This document shows positions 18,938 through 28,395 of a DNA stretch of 59,345 nucleotides, in pieces. The notes beneath the pieces were generated by a model. It saw only the letters and a list, made by a program, of their open reading frames with translations. It had not been told where the DNA came from and ran no database searches. This DNA is from Acinetobacter sp. ANC 4910 (GTDB lineage Bacteria > Pseudomonadota > Gammaproteobacteria > Pseudomonadales > Moraxellaceae): positions 1-59,345 of the forward strand of contig NZ_SJNT01000018.1 of assembly GCF_004331035.1 (NCBI RefSeq), written 5' to 3'. How positions within the stretch are numbered: position 1 is the first letter of the stretch; each line of letters starts with the position of its first letter. The translations under genes were made by a program, and so were the position numbers.

Positions 18938-19783
18938 ATGAGCATTTCTCCAACGCTGCTTGAACAATCAATTCAGATCAACATTCAACAAGCACTCCAA
19001 GAAGACATTGGTGATGGGGATATTACTGCCTTATTAACCCCTGAAGATGAGCAAGCAACGGCGACCATCATTAGTCGTGAAGATATGATTCTCGCAGGTC
19101 AACCTTGGGTGGATGCCTTAATTCAGGCTTTTGATTCTACAGTTCAAGTCACTTGGTTAAAACAAGACGGCGATAAAGTTGCAGCCAATGAAGCTTTTTT
19201 AAAGCTTGCAGGCTCAGCGCGCAGTCTACTGACCGTCGAGCGCCCTGCGCTGAACTTTATTCAAACTTTATCTGCGGTTGCGACCAAAACTGCTGATTAT
19301 GTCAAACAGCTTGATGGTTTAAACACCAAATTGCTTGATACTCGCAAAACCCTACCTGGTTTACGCATTGCACAGAAATATGCTGTTGCAGTAGGCGGCG
19401 GACAAAATCATCGCTTAGGCTTATTTGACGCCTTTTTAATTAAAGAAAATCATATTATGGCAGCAGGTGGCATTGCCGAAGCAATTGCCAAAGCCCATCA
19501 GATTGCACCGGGTAAACCTGTCGAGGTTGAAGTCGAAACTTGGGATGAGCTTAATCAAGCCCTTGAAGCCAAAGCAGATATTGTGATGCTGGATAATTTT
19601 AGTCAGCAACAAATGATTGATGCCGTCCAACATGTCGCAGGTCGTTGTAAATTAGAAGCCTCGGGTAACATCACCATTGATAATTTACGCCAAGTCGCCA
19701 CCACAGGCGTTGACTATATTTCCATGGGTGTACTCACCAAAGATGTCAAAGCCATTGATTTATCGATGCGTTTTAATGGCTAA
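18938..19783 (+). CDS. nadC: Nicotinate-nucleotide pyrophosphorylase (quinolinate phosphoribosyltransferase)
   Basis: 281 residues. The N-terminal alpha/beta sandwich (ALQEDIGDGDITALLTP) is followed by the barrel with RKTLPGLRIAQKYAVAVGGG and HRLGLFDAFLIKENH, which hold the phosphoribosyl pyrophosphate and quinolinate contacts. It makes nicotinate mononucleotide for NAD synthesis. It is monocistronic with a hairpin behind it. Confidence 0.95.
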   Translation: MSISPTLLEQSIQINIQQALQEDIGDGDITALLTPEDEQATATIISREDMILAGQPWVDALIQAFDSTVQVTWLKQDGDKVAANEAFLKLAGSARSLLTVERPALNFIQTLSAVATKTADYVKQLDGLNTKLLDTRKTLPGLRIAQKYAVAVGGGQNHRLGLFDAFLIKENHIMAAGGIAEAIAKAHQIAPGKPVEVEVETWDELNQALEAKADIVMLDNFSQQQMIDAVQHVAGRCKLEASGNITIDNLRQVATTGVDYISMGVLTKDVKAIDLSMRFNG

Positions 19784-19798
19784 TGATTGATCCGATTC

Positions 19799-19832
19799 TG
19801 GTGATCACCGTTAAACGTGATCACCAATTTTG
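19799..19832 (+). terminator. Intrinsic terminator after nadC
   Basis: Perfect 10-base stem TGGTGATCAC / GTGATCACCA with an 8-base loop, then a short ATTTT tail; the T-run is weak. Confidence 0.6.
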
Positions 19833-19911
19833 AATCTATATAAAGTGCATTGAAAATAATCTTGAAAGTTCTATAATCCTGAGCTGCCTTTCTCCTCCCT
19901 CAACATCTGTT

Positions 19912-21756
19912 ATGAATATCTGGAAACAGCAACTTTTATTTTTGCTGATTGCCCTCGTGTCTGTGGCCTTTTTCTGCCTGTATCCTGCCCTTCCTCGCAT
20001 CCTGAATAATCCCGAGCAGTATCTTCAACTCAATGGCGCAAAAATTGTCATTTCAGTGCTGATTAATTACGCCCTGATTTCCTTTATTTACTTATTGTTC
20101 AGAAAAACCTTTATTACCATTTTTTTTAGTCAGTTTATTTTTTTATTGCTGATTTTTATCAATACACAAAAAGAAAAATATTTATCCGCCAGTTTGGTGC
20201 CTAGTGATTTCTTATTGATTAAAGAAACCTTTGTTGTCGCGCCTGGGCTACTTAAGTTTTCGGTCCTATCAGGAGTTGCTGTATGTATTGCCCTTATAGT
20301 TTTTCTCTACCGTAGAGAACAGCTTGAGAAAAAACGCCTATTTTTCTCGAATGCATTACTGTCTCTTTTGGGTTTAGGACTTTTTGTTAGCGCAAATTTT
20401 AGCAATAACTTTGGTCAGTTATGTAAACAAAATCAGCTCGGCTGGCTATGCGAATATCGACAAGCTTTTCCCAACACTAAAGGTGATTGGATCGGTGATC
20501 ATCTCACCATTCAAAAAATTGGTTTTATTCCCTTCTTTTTTTCAAAGTCGATGGATAGTCTGAATACTCGGCTATTTAATACCGAAAATATTCCTGAACC
20601 CACCATCAAAGCGCTATATACACCTTTTAGCACAAGCCCACCTGTGCTCAAGCAGGCGCAACAGCAACAGCCGAATATTGTAATGATCATGAGCGAGGCA
20701 CATTGGGATGCGCGTCAGTTGGGCAAAAGTATTCCACAGAACATCACCCCAACACTTGATCGCTATCAAACCTCAAGTTTGCTTTCGCCAAGTTTTGGTG
20801 GCGGTACAGCCAACGTAGAATTTGAAGTCCTGACCAGTCTGAATATCTATTTAAATCATAATGAATTGATGTATGTATCCAAACTGAAACGCCCTACTTA
20901 TTCCTTGGCCACTTATTTGAATAGTTTGGGTTATGACACCACTGCCATGCACAACAGTGGTAAGTTTTTTTACAACCGCAACACGGTTTATCAAAACTTA
21001 GGTTTCAATCGTTTTACTTCGCTGGAAAACATGACCAGTGCACAAGATCGTGCCAAATATATCAATCAGGCGGGTTGGGCAAGCGATGATTTACTCTATC
21101 AATCCATTCGCAATCAACTAAAACACACAGAACAAGCGCAATTTATTTATGCCATTACGGTCGAAAATCACTTTAACTACAATGATGATCGCTATGGTAA
21201 AGATCATTTCCAGATTGATCAGCCAGGACTGAGTGCGAGTTCAAAACGTCAACTCAATACCTATCTGACTGGCTTACAGCGTGCGGATCAACATGTTGAA
21301 CAATTGCTGCAAGATTTAAAACAACTAGAACGCCCAACCATTGTAATTTTCTTTGGTGATCATTTACCTAATTTAGGTCAAGTCTATGATGACTATCATT
21401 TCTTCGCTTCAGCTCAGGAAAAAGCTGAGAAGAAAGATGTAAAGTTTTTTAGCACACCGTTAGCGGTCTGGAGTAATTATCCAATAGACCGTAAACTGTT
21501 TACGCAAAGCAATATCCCCGCACATTTTCTTGCGCCTAAAGTGCTCACGGCAGCCCAATTGCCACTTCCGCCCTATTATCAATTTATTCAGGAAGTAAAT
21601 TCTTGCTACAGCGCCATTCATCAAACAGGAGTCGAACTCAATCCTGAATGTAAACATCCTCATCCACAATTGTTAAACCAATACAAAGATTTAAATATGG
21701 ATGTATTGAATGGGAAGAACCATAGCTATCAACTGCTGACTCAAAAGGCCTCCTAA
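19912..21756 (+). CDS. LtaS-like phosphoglycerol/phosphoethanolamine transferase (sulfatase fold)
   Basis: 614 residues. About five hydrophobic helices fill residues 5-165, followed by an extracytoplasmic sulfatase-fold domain from about 255. IVMIMSEAHWD is the first metal strand and GGGTANVEFEVLT near residue 298 supplies the Thr expected to be the catalytic nucleophile. FFGDHLPNLG near 480 is the late metal site. The architecture matches Gram-positive lipoteichoic acid synthase and the OpgB/phosphoglycerol transferases of Gram-negatives. Acinetobacter lacks lipoteichoic acid, so the acceptor is unknown: periplasmic glucan, lipid or capsule are options. It stands alone between nadC and a small antisense-oriented gene. 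Confidence 0.8.
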   Translation: MNIWKQQLLFLLIALVSVAFFCLYPALPRILNNPEQYLQLNGAKIVISVLINYALISFIYLLFRKTFITIFFSQFIFLLLIFINTQKEKYLSASLVPSDFLLIKETFVVAPGLLKFSVLSGVAVCIALIVFLYRREQLEKKRLFFSNALLSLLGLGLFVSANFSNNFGQLCKQNQLGWLCEYRQAFPNTKGDWIGDHLTIQKIGFIPFFFSKSMDSLNTRLFNTENIPEPTIKALYTPFSTSPPVLKQAQQQQPNIVMIMSEAHWDARQLGKSIPQNITPTLDRYQTSSLLSPSFGGGTANVEFEVLTSLNIYLNHNELMYVSKLKRPTYSLATYLNSLGYDTTAMHNSGKFFYNRNTVYQNLGFNRFTSLENMTSAQDRAKYINQAGWASDDLLYQSIRNQLKHTEQAQFIYAITVENHFNYNDDRYGKDHFQIDQPGLSASSKRQLNTYLTGLQRADQHVEQLLQDLKQLERPTIVIFFGDHLPNLGQVYDDYHFFASAQEKAEKKDVKFFSTPLAVWSNYPIDRKLFTQSNIPAHFLAPKVLTAAQLPLPPYYQFIQEVNSCYSAIHQTGVELNPECKHPHPQLLNQYKDLNMDVLNGKNHSYQLLTQKAS

Positions 21757-21760
21757 GTTT

Positions 21761-21922
21761 TTATGAGGCTGATTGATCTTTAGCGTTGTGTTGAGCTTGT
21801 TGTGAAGTATGAGAGGTTTGATTCCAAGCAGATGCTGTTTGTTTTAATTCAGTCGGACGCGGATCACACGCCATGAGTGCAAAGGTTACCACTGCACAGA
21901 ACAGTATAAAAAATTGAGCCAT
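21761..21922 (-). CDS. Small membrane/lipoprotein-like protein, 53 residues
   Basis: An open frame to 21952 has three candidate ATGs. The ATG at 21922 is best placed behind a GGAG box and gives MAQFFILFCAVVTFALMACDPRP followed by a polar Gln/Ser/Thr-rich tail. The first 17 residues form a hydrophobic segment ending in LMAC-D, an imperfect lipobox, so a tiny lipoprotein or single-pass protein is possible. I do not recognise the family. It converges on the LtaS-like gene with 4 bases between the stops. Confidence 0.5.
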   Translation of the reverse strand: MAQFFILFCAVVTFALMACDPRPTELKQTASAWNQTSHTSQQAQHNAKDQSAS

Positions 21923-22029
21923 AAACATATGCTCCAATAAAATGAATGACATGTAGTCTACCTAGTGATCATGACCATAAAATTGAGCGCATGTTATGGA
22001 TTGATCTTGATTTGATTAGGTTTTGTAAT

Positions 22030-22059
22030 AAAAAATGCACCCATCAGGGTGCATTTTTT
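22030..22059 (-). terminator. Terminator downstream of rph
   Basis: Stem AAAAAATGCACCC / GGGTGCATTTTTT with loop ATCA; A- and T-flanks on both sides allow use on either strand. It sits 23 bases past the rph stop. Confidence 0.8.
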
Positions 22060-22081
22060 ATTTTTTACATGATTAAGCGTA

Positions 22082-22798
22082 TTACCAGCCCAAAGCTTCT
22101 TGCTGCTTCTGGATCAGCGCTTGAATACCTTGTTCAGCCATTTCTAACATCGCATTGGTTTGCGTGCGGGTAAATGGTTTGTCTTCCGCCGTGCCCTGAA
22201 TTTCGATAAACTCACCGGCTTGTGTCATGACAACATTCAAGTCGGTCTGGCAGTTTGAATCTTCTTCATAGCACAAATCTAACAATACTTCGTCTTTAAA
22301 AATGCCCACAGAAATAGCCGCAACTAAGCCTTTTAATGGATCATGCTTAATTTTCTTTTGTTCAAGCAAGACATTCATGGCATCTACCAATGCCACAGCC
22401 GCGCCCGTAATCGCAGCAGTACGTGTGCCACCATCGGCCTGAATCACATCACAGTCGATGGTAATGGTATTTTCACCCAGTTTTTTTAGATCGATCATGG
22501 CCCGTAAGCTACGACCAATCAAACGCTGGATTTCTTGAGTACGCCCAGACTGTTTGCCACGTGCCGCTTCACGGTCACTACGAGTATGCGTTGAACGTGG
22601 CAACATACCGTACTCTGCAGTTACCCAACCTTGTCCCTTACCTTTTAGGAAACGCGGTACAGAATTATCAATACTGGCAGTACATAGCACTTTGGTGTGG
22701 CCAAATTCAACCAGCACAGAACCTTCAGCATAACGTGTGTAATTGCGGGTAATTTTTACATCACGTAATTGATCTAGAGTACGTTGGTCGATACGCAT
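22082..22798 (-). CDS. rph: Ribonuclease PH
   Basis: 238 residues. The start [27 protein letters not shown] and the [21 protein letters not shown] segment are canonical RNase PH, and [18 protein letters not shown] holds the phosphate/metal site. It trims tRNA 3' ends phosphorolytically. Its length matches the family. It is divergent from a TetR-type regulator. Confidence 0.96.
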   Translation of the reverse strand: MRIDQRTLDQLRDVKITRNYTRYAEGSVLVEFGHTKVLCTASIDNSVPRFLKGKGQGWVTAEYGMLPRSTHTRSDREAARGKQSGRTQEIQRLIGRSLRAMIDLKKLGENTITIDCDVIQADGGTRTAAITGAAVALVDAMNVLLEQKKIKHDPLKGLVAAISVGIFKDEVLLDLCYEEDSNCQTDLNVVMTQAGEFIEIQGTAEDKPFTRTQTNAMLEMAEQGIQALIQKQQEALGW

Positions 22799-22991
22799 AA
22801 TTCGCCTTTAATATTGACAGGAATTCGTTGTGCACAAGTATACCAGATGCAATCTCGTCAAATGGGATATCCACAATCCTGTCATCAAAAAACTCCGTTG
22901 AATAACATGCCACGACTTTTTACCCCCAATTTCTGCTGTTTTTTTGGACAAAAAATTTGTTAAACTCTATCAAAACCAGTCGAGAGCTATT

Positions 22992-23618
22992 ATGTCGATT
23001 AGAGATGAACGTAAACAACAAAGCCGCCAAGCCCTGCTGGATGCTGTCTTAAGTTTAAGTTCATCAGGAATGTCTTTTAGCAGCATGAGCCTACGCGAAA
23101 TTACGCGTCATGTTGGTTTGGTTCCAACGGCGTTTTATCGTCACTTCTTAGATAAAAATCAGCTCGGGTTAGAGTTAATTGATCAGGTTGCCCTACAACA
23201 TAAACGGGTCTTGCATGAACTCAAGTTAGCCTCCTTGCTACTACAACATACTGACATAGAACCTCGCCTAGATCAGTTTTTTACAGCCGTACAGCAACAT
23301 CCTGAATGGTGGATTTTTATTAGTGCTGAGCGTTGGGGTGGAAGTGCTTTATTACGCTATGCAATTGCCCGAGAAATTGAATATCTCATTGAAGATTTGA
23401 GTGATGAACTGAGTGAAGTCGAGCCGACTTATGCTGTTCAAGACCTTCAAGTCCTATCTAATCTGTTGATTAATTTATCTTTTAACTGGGCAATGTCTTG
23501 GATTAATTTAATGGTTAGCACCGACACCCCTCAACTGATACAGCAACGCCTAAGTTTTAAAAATCAAACCGTCCAACAAATAGAGTTGCTGTTTCGGGGC
23601 ATCACCCATAAAAAATAA
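22992..23618 (+). CDS. TetR-family transcriptional regulator (FabR-like)
   Basis: I chose the ATG at 22992, which follows a GAGAG box; the longer frame from 22944 would add 16 atypical residues. 208 residues: a helix-turn-helix over about residues 25-60 (MSLREITRHVGLVPTAFYRHFLDKNQLGLELID) and a C-terminal ligand domain. The helix-turn-helix with PTAFYRHF resembles FabR, the repressor of unsaturated fatty-acid genes. No fatty-acid gene is adjacent, so its targets are elsewhere. It is divergent from rph and shares a terminator with dsbA. Confidence 0.75.
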   Translation: MSIRDERKQQSRQALLDAVLSLSSSGMSFSSMSLREITRHVGLVPTAFYRHFLDKNQLGLELIDQVALQHKRVLHELKLASLLLQHTDIEPRLDQFFTAVQQHPEWWIFISAERWGGSALLRYAIAREIEYLIEDLSDELSEVEPTYAVQDLQVLSNLLINLSFNWAMSWINLMVSTDTPQLIQQRLSFKNQTVQQIELLFRGITHKK

Positions 23619-23655
23619 GCGGCTATACAGATTGCAAACCGCTAGAAAATCTCAT

Positions 23656-23685
23656 AAAAAAACCTGCAAAAAATGCAGGTTTTTT
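23656..23685. terminator. Bidirectional terminator between tetR and dsbA
   Basis: Stem AAAAAACCTGCA / TGCAGGTTTTTT with a 5-A loop, lying between convergent genes. Confidence 0.85.
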
Positions 23686-23698
23686 AACACGTCACAAA

Positions 23699-24316
23699 TT
23701 ATTTGGCTTTACGCTCTTTCTCAACCAAGTAACTTACGACTTGCGTTACTTTGGCATCTTCGCCTTGCACCACATATTTACCATTCACCACCACCGCAGG
23801 TACACCCGTTAACTGGTACTGTTTTGCCAGTTGATTGGCTTGTGCGACTTTAGAGGTAATCATGAATGAGTTAAACATGCTGTTAAATTTAGCTTCAGAA
23901 ACCCCATATTTGCTAAAGAATTTCGCTTGAGATTGCTGATCAAAAATCTGTTGACCATTCACATGAATCGCATGGAATAAGGGTAAATGGGTCTTTTGAC
24001 GTACACCTAAAGCTTCAGAAACATAGTAACCACGTGCTCCCTGCTCCCACACTGGGTTCATGGAGGCTGGGGTACGCACAAAACGTACGCCCTTTGGAAT
24101 GTTCTTCAACCATGCTTGCATATGCGGTTCTAATTTAAAGCAGTGTGGGCAACCATACCAAAAGAATTCACGCACTTCGATTTTTCCTGGCACTTCAACT
24201 TTGCCTGGGTTAGCGACTACCGTATAGTCCTTACCTGCAACAAAATCTGCTGCCATAACACTACCAGAAAATGCCAATACGACTGTTGCAAGGCTACCCA
24301 AAAGGAATTTTTTCAT
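23699..24316 (-). CDS. dsbA: Periplasmic thiol:disulfide oxidoreductase DsbA
   Basis: 205 residues with a signal peptide ending at VMAADF. The thioredoxin-fold active site is CPHC at residues 56-59 (WYGCPHCFKLEP), and the cis-proline loop is GVPAVVVNGKY near 170. It introduces disulfides into exported proteins. Length and motif match DsbA rather than DsbC/G. Confidence 0.94.
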   Translation of the reverse strand: MKKFLLGSLATVVLAFSGSVMAADFVAGKDYTVVANPGKVEVPGKIEVREFFWYGCPHCFKLEPHMQAWLKNIPKGVRFVRTPASMNPVWEQGARGYYVSEALGVRQKTHLPLFHAIHVNGQQIFDQQSQAKFFSKYGVSEAKFNSMFNSFMITSKVAQANQLAKQYQLTGVPAVVVNGKYVVQGEDAKVTQVVSYLVEKERKAK

Positions 24317-24493
24317 TGCGTTTGTTGTCCTCTAAATCATTATGATGAGCTTATGCGAAAACTATAAAACAATTTAGTCGATTTCGTTTTCCTTCTGTGA
24401 ACTTTTTTACTGCTTTTATCGCTTTTTTTAGAATTAACGCTACACTAGCCGTATTGATCTTTATACGAAAACAACTTGATTGAGGTGGCGCAG

Positions 24494-25210
24494 ATGTCGC
24501 AATTAAATGTTGATCCGCAAGAAATTGCCAAATTTGAAGCCTTCGCTGCTATATGGTGGGATCAGCATTCTGAATTCCGACCGCTCCATCAAATTAACCC
24601 GCTACGCCTCAACTGGATTGATGAACGCGCCAATGGTCTTGCGGGAAAAAAAGTGCTCGACGTGGGCTGTGGTGGCGGTATCTTGGCAGAAAGCATGGCG
24701 CGTCGTGGAGCACAAGTGCTCGGCATTGATATGGGCGTGGCGCCACTGAATGTTGCACGTATTCATGCAGAACAGGAAGGCGTGCAAAATATCGAATATC
24801 GCCAAATTCCAGTGGAAGAATTAGCCAAAGAACATACAGGTCAATACGATGTGGTGACCTGTATGGAAATGCTGGAACATGTCCCAGATCCTGCCTCGAT
24901 TATTCAAGCGTGCCAAACGTTGGTAAAACCGGGTGGACAAGTGTTTTTCTCGACCATTAACCGTAATCCAAAAGCCTATTTATTTGCCATTATCGGGGCA
25001 GAATATATTTTAAGAATGTTGGCCAAAGGCACGCATGATTATCATAAATTCATTAAACCATCTGAATTGGCGCATGATATTCGTCAAGCGGGCTTAAACC
25101 TGAAAGACATGACAGGATTACACTATAACCCGCTCACGAAACGCTACTGGCTGGCACCAAATGTCGATGTGAACTATATGGTCTACACCGTAAAAGCAGG
25201 TGCAGAATGA
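24494..25210 (+). CDS. ubiG: Ubiquinone O-methyltransferase
   Basis: Start set at the ATG at 24494, behind GAGGTGG; a TTG at 24476 is upstream. 238 residues. The SAM motif [20 protein letters not shown], then GIDMG and the post-[12 protein letters not shown] are characteristic of UbiG (also called 3-demethylubiquinone-9 3-methyltransferase). It carries out both O-methylations in ubiquinone synthesis. Its stop overlaps the start of the next gene as ATGA. Confidence 0.95.
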   Translation: MSQLNVDPQEIAKFEAFAAIWWDQHSEFRPLHQINPLRLNWIDERANGLAGKKVLDVGCGGGILAESMARRGAQVLGIDMGVAPLNVARIHAEQEGVQNIEYRQIPVEELAKEHTGQYDVVTCMEMLEHVPDPASIIQACQTLVKPGGQVFFSTINRNPKAYLFAIIGAEYILRMLAKGTHDYHKFIKPSELAHDIRQAGLNLKDMTGLHYNPLTKRYWLAPNVDVNYMVYTVKAGAE

Positions 25211-25896
25211 AAGCCGTTCTGTTCGATCTTGATGGTACTTTAATTGATACTGCTGCGGACTTTATTCGCATTATTCAAGGCATGTGTCGTGATGCAGGTC
25301 GTGAAGTGGTCGATGCTGCGCTCATTCGTACCCAAGTGTCTGAAGGCGCGCGCGCCATGGTCAAACTGGTCTATCCAGAACTTGAAGTGGATGATCCCAT
25401 TTTTCTGATGCACCGCCAACGCTTTCTCGATTTATATGGCGCTGAGATTGCAGTGGATACTGACCTCTTTATGGGGATGTCTCCGCTTTTGGCAGAATTA
25501 GAGCAACACAATATTCCATGGGGCATTGTCACCAACAAACCCCGCGGACTCAGTGAGTCTTTACTGGCTGCGCTGAACCTGACTGAACGTTGTGCCGTAT
25601 TGGTTTGCCCTGAAGATGTCAGTAAAACCAAGCCTGATCCTGAACCAATGTATCTTGCAGCACAACAATTGCAACTGCCAGCAGAACAATGTATTTATGT
25701 GGGTGATCATCCACGGGATATCGATGCGGGTCGCCATGCTCAGATGTACACCATCTTGGCGGCGTATGGTTATTTACCGTTGGCGCACAAAGATGACCTC
25801 GCGGCATGGCAAGCCAATTGTATTGTGAACACTGTGACCGAATTACAACAGGTTATTCAACAAAAACTCACGCTCAATCGCACGATAAATACATAA
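25207..25896 (+). CDS. mupP: HAD phosphatase, probable N-acetylmuramic acid 6-phosphate phosphatase (MupP/Gph)
   Basis: 229 residues of the HAD superfamily. Motif I is [10 protein letters not shown] (nucleophile Asp7), motif II is VTNKP, and the late motif is [13 protein letters not shown]. Many annotations call such proteins phosphoglycolate phosphatase (gph). In Pseudomonas the homologue between ubiG and a yciK-like gene is MupP, which acts in anhydro-MurNAc recycling. The same ubiG-HAD-yciK order here supports MupP by context; sequence alone does not separate it from Gph. Confidence 0.8.
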   Translation: MKAVLFDLDGTLIDTAADFIRIIQGMCRDAGREVVDAALIRTQVSEGARAMVKLVYPELEVDDPIFLMHRQRFLDLYGAEIAVDTDLFMGMSPLLAELEQHNIPWGIVTNKPRGLSESLLAALNLTERCAVLVCPEDVSKTKPDPEPMYLAAQQLQLPAEQCIYVGDHPRDIDAGRHAQMYTILAAYGYLPLAHKDDLAAWQANCIVNTVTELQQVIQQKLTLNRTINT

Positions 25897-25922
25897 ACTT
25901 GATGAAATAAAATAAAAAGGAG

Positions 25923-26675
25923 GTGACCATGAAACATTCTGAATATCAACCTCGCCCAGATCTGCTCAAAGATCGCATTATTTTAATTACTGGGGCTGGC
26001 GATGGCATTGGTCGTGCTGCAGCACTCAGCTATGCCTTACATGGTGCAACTGTAGTCTTGCATGGTCGCACCTTAAACAAACTGGAAGTCATTTATGATG
26101 AAATTGAAAGTTTGGGTGCACCACAACCTGCAATTTTGCCACTACAATTATCCAGTGCTTCACCGCGCGATTATGAATTGTTGTACGACACTTTAGAAAA
26201 GCAGTTTGGTCGGCTGGATGGTATTTTGCATAATGCAGGCATTTTAGGTGAGCGCACCGAACTTGAGCATTATCCGATTGATGTATGGGATGATGTCATG
26301 GCCGTCAACCTTCGCGCTCCTTTCATTTTAACGCAGGAGCTGTTACCTCTGCTGCAAAAGTCAGACAATGCCTCGGTGGTTTTTGCCAGTTCTGGGGTTG
26401 GACGTCAGGTTCGGGAAAAATGGGGAGCTTATTCGGTTTCTAAAGTTGCGATTGAAGCGGTGAGCCAATTGTTTGCCAAAGAAAATCAACATCCGAATGT
26501 CCGCTTTAATTGTATTAACCCTGGTGCAACACGTACTGCGATGCGTGCCAAAGCCTATCCAGATGAAGATCCAAAAACCTTAGCCACGCCAGAATCCATT
26601 ATGCCTGCTTATTTATATTTGATGGGCGATGACAGTCTGCATCTTAGTGGGCAAAGTATTGATGCTCAAGATTAA
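25923..26675 (+). CDS. yciK: YciK-family short-chain dehydrogenase
   Basis: 250 residues of the SDR family. TGAGDGIGRAAA is the NAD(P) loop, HNAG the structural motif, and YSVSK the catalytic Tyr/Lys. An N-terminal YQPRPDLLKDRIILITG start is characteristic of YciK. The substrate is not known. It closes the ubiG-mupP unit, 26 bases downstream, with an AGGAGGTG ribosome site, and a strong hairpin follows. Confidence 0.88.
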   Translation: MTMKHSEYQPRPDLLKDRIILITGAGDGIGRAAALSYALHGATVVLHGRTLNKLEVIYDEIESLGAPQPAILPLQLSSASPRDYELLYDTLEKQFGRLDGILHNAGILGERTELEHYPIDVWDDVMAVNLRAPFILTQELLPLLQKSDNASVVFASSGVGRQVREKWGAYSVSKVAIEAVSQLFAKENQHPNVRFNCINPGATRTAMRAKAYPDEDPKTLATPESIMPAYLYLMGDDSLHLSGQSIDAQD

Positions 26676-26700
26676 TTTCTTTGCTGTTTAAACCCGAATC

Positions 26701-26734
26701 AAAAATCCTTTGTTTTTAACAAAGGATTTTTTTA
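26701..26734 (+). terminator. Intrinsic terminator after yciK
   Basis: Stem AAAAATCCTTTGTT / AACAAAGGATTTTT with a TTT loop and a T-run. Confidence 0.85.
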
Positions 26735-26850
26735 TAGCTCAATAATCGTTTTATTTTATTAAATTAATAAAAATATTCGGTTTTATAAATTAAAACATCT
26801 CTCCTAAACTCTATCGACATGCTCAACCACAGATTTAGGAGGCTATTTTC

Positions 26851-27006
26851 ATGACCGATTTACAGCACAAAGGTGAATTGATTCGTTCAATCCAATCCCT
26901 GCAACTGCCTGAAACGCTGGTACACGCCTTGGATGATGCACAACAAGCGCCGAGCGTGATTGAAGCAATAGACTATTTACAACACTGGGTCGAACAGTGG
27001 AATTAG
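26851..27006 (+). CDS. Small conserved-looking protein, 51 residues
   Basis: An ATG at 26851 follows a strong TAGGAGG ribosome site at the ideal distance. The frame runs 51 codons to TAG at 27004-27006: MTDLQHKGELIRSIQSLQLP, ending in YLQHWVEQWN. The composition is Gln/Leu/Ile-rich and suggests two amphipathic helices around a PETLVHALDDA segment. No membrane segment or known motif is seen. It lies alone between terminated yciK and rcnB. The ribosome site and the length-filling frame make it a likely real gene of unknown function. Confidence 0.65.
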   Translation: MTDLQHKGELIRSIQSLQLPETLVHALDDAQQAPSVIEAIDYLQHWVEQWN

Positions 27007-27249
27007 ACTATGAACTGATCCTGTATAGAAATGTCTACCACTCAAAATTTGCTGGGTTCTTGCCGTATAAATCTATTGAACGGAGAAAATTGCCCATACA
27101 GAGAGATTTCCAAAATGGATGATTTCATGGATAATATTCTTAATTTATCTATTTTTTTAAAGAATTAATCTAATTCCTTCACAGTTTCTCTGCATTTTTT
27201 TCGTACATTAAGAACTGTGAAATGAATACATCTATAACGAGGGGTCAAC

Positions 27250-27645
27250 ATGAAAAAGACGATGGCGATATTGACCATTTCTTTCAGTGCATTGATGGCA
27301 AGCAGCCTGAGTTCTGCTGCCCCCCACTTTGATCATCGTGGGGATGACCATCCACGCGGCAATCAAGGTAAAGGGCGCGACTTTCGTGATTTTGATCAAG
27401 ATGATGAACGCATGCAAGATAAACGCCGCATGCGTGAAGAGCGTGGGGTAAAACGTCTACAGCAGCATCAATGGCAAACTGGTTATGTCATGCCACAACA
27501 TTATCGTGGTAACGGCTATAAAGTCGGATATAAAGAACATAACTTACCGAAACCCGCACGTAATCAGCAATGGTACAAAATCAACAATGACTACATTTTA
27601 ATCGACTCAGACAGTAATGGTATTTTACGTATTGTGAATGATTAA
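27250..27645 (+). CDS. RcnB-family periplasmic protein
   Basis: 131 residues with a signal peptide (MKKTMAILTISFSALMASSLSSAA), a His/Asp/Arg-rich middle and a C-terminal RcnB domain with PARNQQWYKINNDYILIDSDSNGIL. RcnB proteins influence nickel/cobalt homeostasis in E. coli; the role here is not established. A GAGGGG ribosome site precedes the ATG. A second family member follows 252 bases later. Confidence 0.8.
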   Translation: MKKTMAILTISFSALMASSLSSAAPHFDHRGDDHPRGNQGKGRDFRDFDQDDERMQDKRRMREERGVKRLQQHQWQTGYVMPQHYRGNGYKVGYKEHNLPKPARNQQWYKINNDYILIDSDSNGILRIVND

Positions 27646-27672
27646 GTACTCCACTTTAACCATTCTATTTTG

Positions 27673-27706
27673 ACCAGTCTTACATCCAGTTAGACTGGTT
27701 TTTTTA
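27673..27706 (+). terminator. Intrinsic terminator after the first RcnB gene
   Basis: Stem ACCAGTCT / AGACTGGT with an 11-base loop and seven T's. Confidence 0.8.
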
Positions 27707-27897
27707 TGACTGTATTTTTCTGAAGCTCTATAATTCACAGCGTCATAAGCCTTAGACCTAAACGCTTAGACCCTGTTTACAATCTTCGTTTTTTCTTCAT
27801 CAAATTCACATTTGCATAATACTGCTCTCATTGTTTCTCTGCTGTTGTTGGTTACCTTAAGCCTATCGAAAGACATAAAGATACATTGAGGTTCAAC

Positions 27898-28260
27898 ATG
27901 AAAAAAATCGTTTCTGCTCTCGTTTTTACTTTAGGCAGTGCAATTGCGGCATCAGCCATCGCAGCACCCGCTTATGAACATCGTTACGATGAGCGCCACT
28001 ATGCAGAACAACATGATCATGATTGGCACAAAGAAGATGGTCGTTGGAACGATCAGCGCTATCAACGTATTAACCCAAGCCGCGATTGGCGTGTAGGTCA
28101 AACGTTACCTCGTGGTTATGATTCTTCACGTTATACCGTCGATTATCGTGATGCAAAACGCTTACACAAACCTGCCCGTAATCAACAGTGGTACAAAATT
28201 AATGGTGATTATGTCTTAGTCAACGAACGCAACAACCGCATTATTCATATTTTGAGTTAA
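27898..28260 (+). CDS. RcnB-family periplasmic protein, second copy
   Basis: Start at ATG 27898 after GAGG; an in-frame upstream start at 27886 is less likely. 120 residues: signal peptide (MKKIVSALVFTLGSAIAASAIAA), a His-rich stretch (YEHRYDERHYAEQHDHDWHK) that could bind metal, and the RcnB domain KPARNQQWYKINGDYVLVNERNNRI. It is a tandem paralogue of the preceding gene with its own terminator, so each is probably transcribed alone. Confidence 0.8.
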   Translation: MKKIVSALVFTLGSAIAASAIAAPAYEHRYDERHYAEQHDHDWHKEDGRWNDQRYQRINPSRDWRVGQTLPRGYDSSRYTVDYRDAKRLHKPARNQQWYKINGDYVLVNERNNRIIHILS

Positions 28261-28298
28261 TGCTTACGGTCCTCCATATAAATTCCTTCCCCCCTCGG

Positions 28299-28327
28299 CA
28301 CCTTAACGAAAGTTAAGGTGTTTTTTT
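28299..28327 (+). terminator. Intrinsic terminator after the second RcnB gene
   Basis: Perfect 9-base stem CACCTTAAC / GTTAAGGTG with a GAAA tetraloop and a seven-T tail. Confidence 0.88.
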
Positions 28328-28395
28328 ATCTAAGATTGTTCGCCTGTCAGTTTTTTGATTAGAATCTACTATTGATCAGTTTTTTTGAGATAGGC

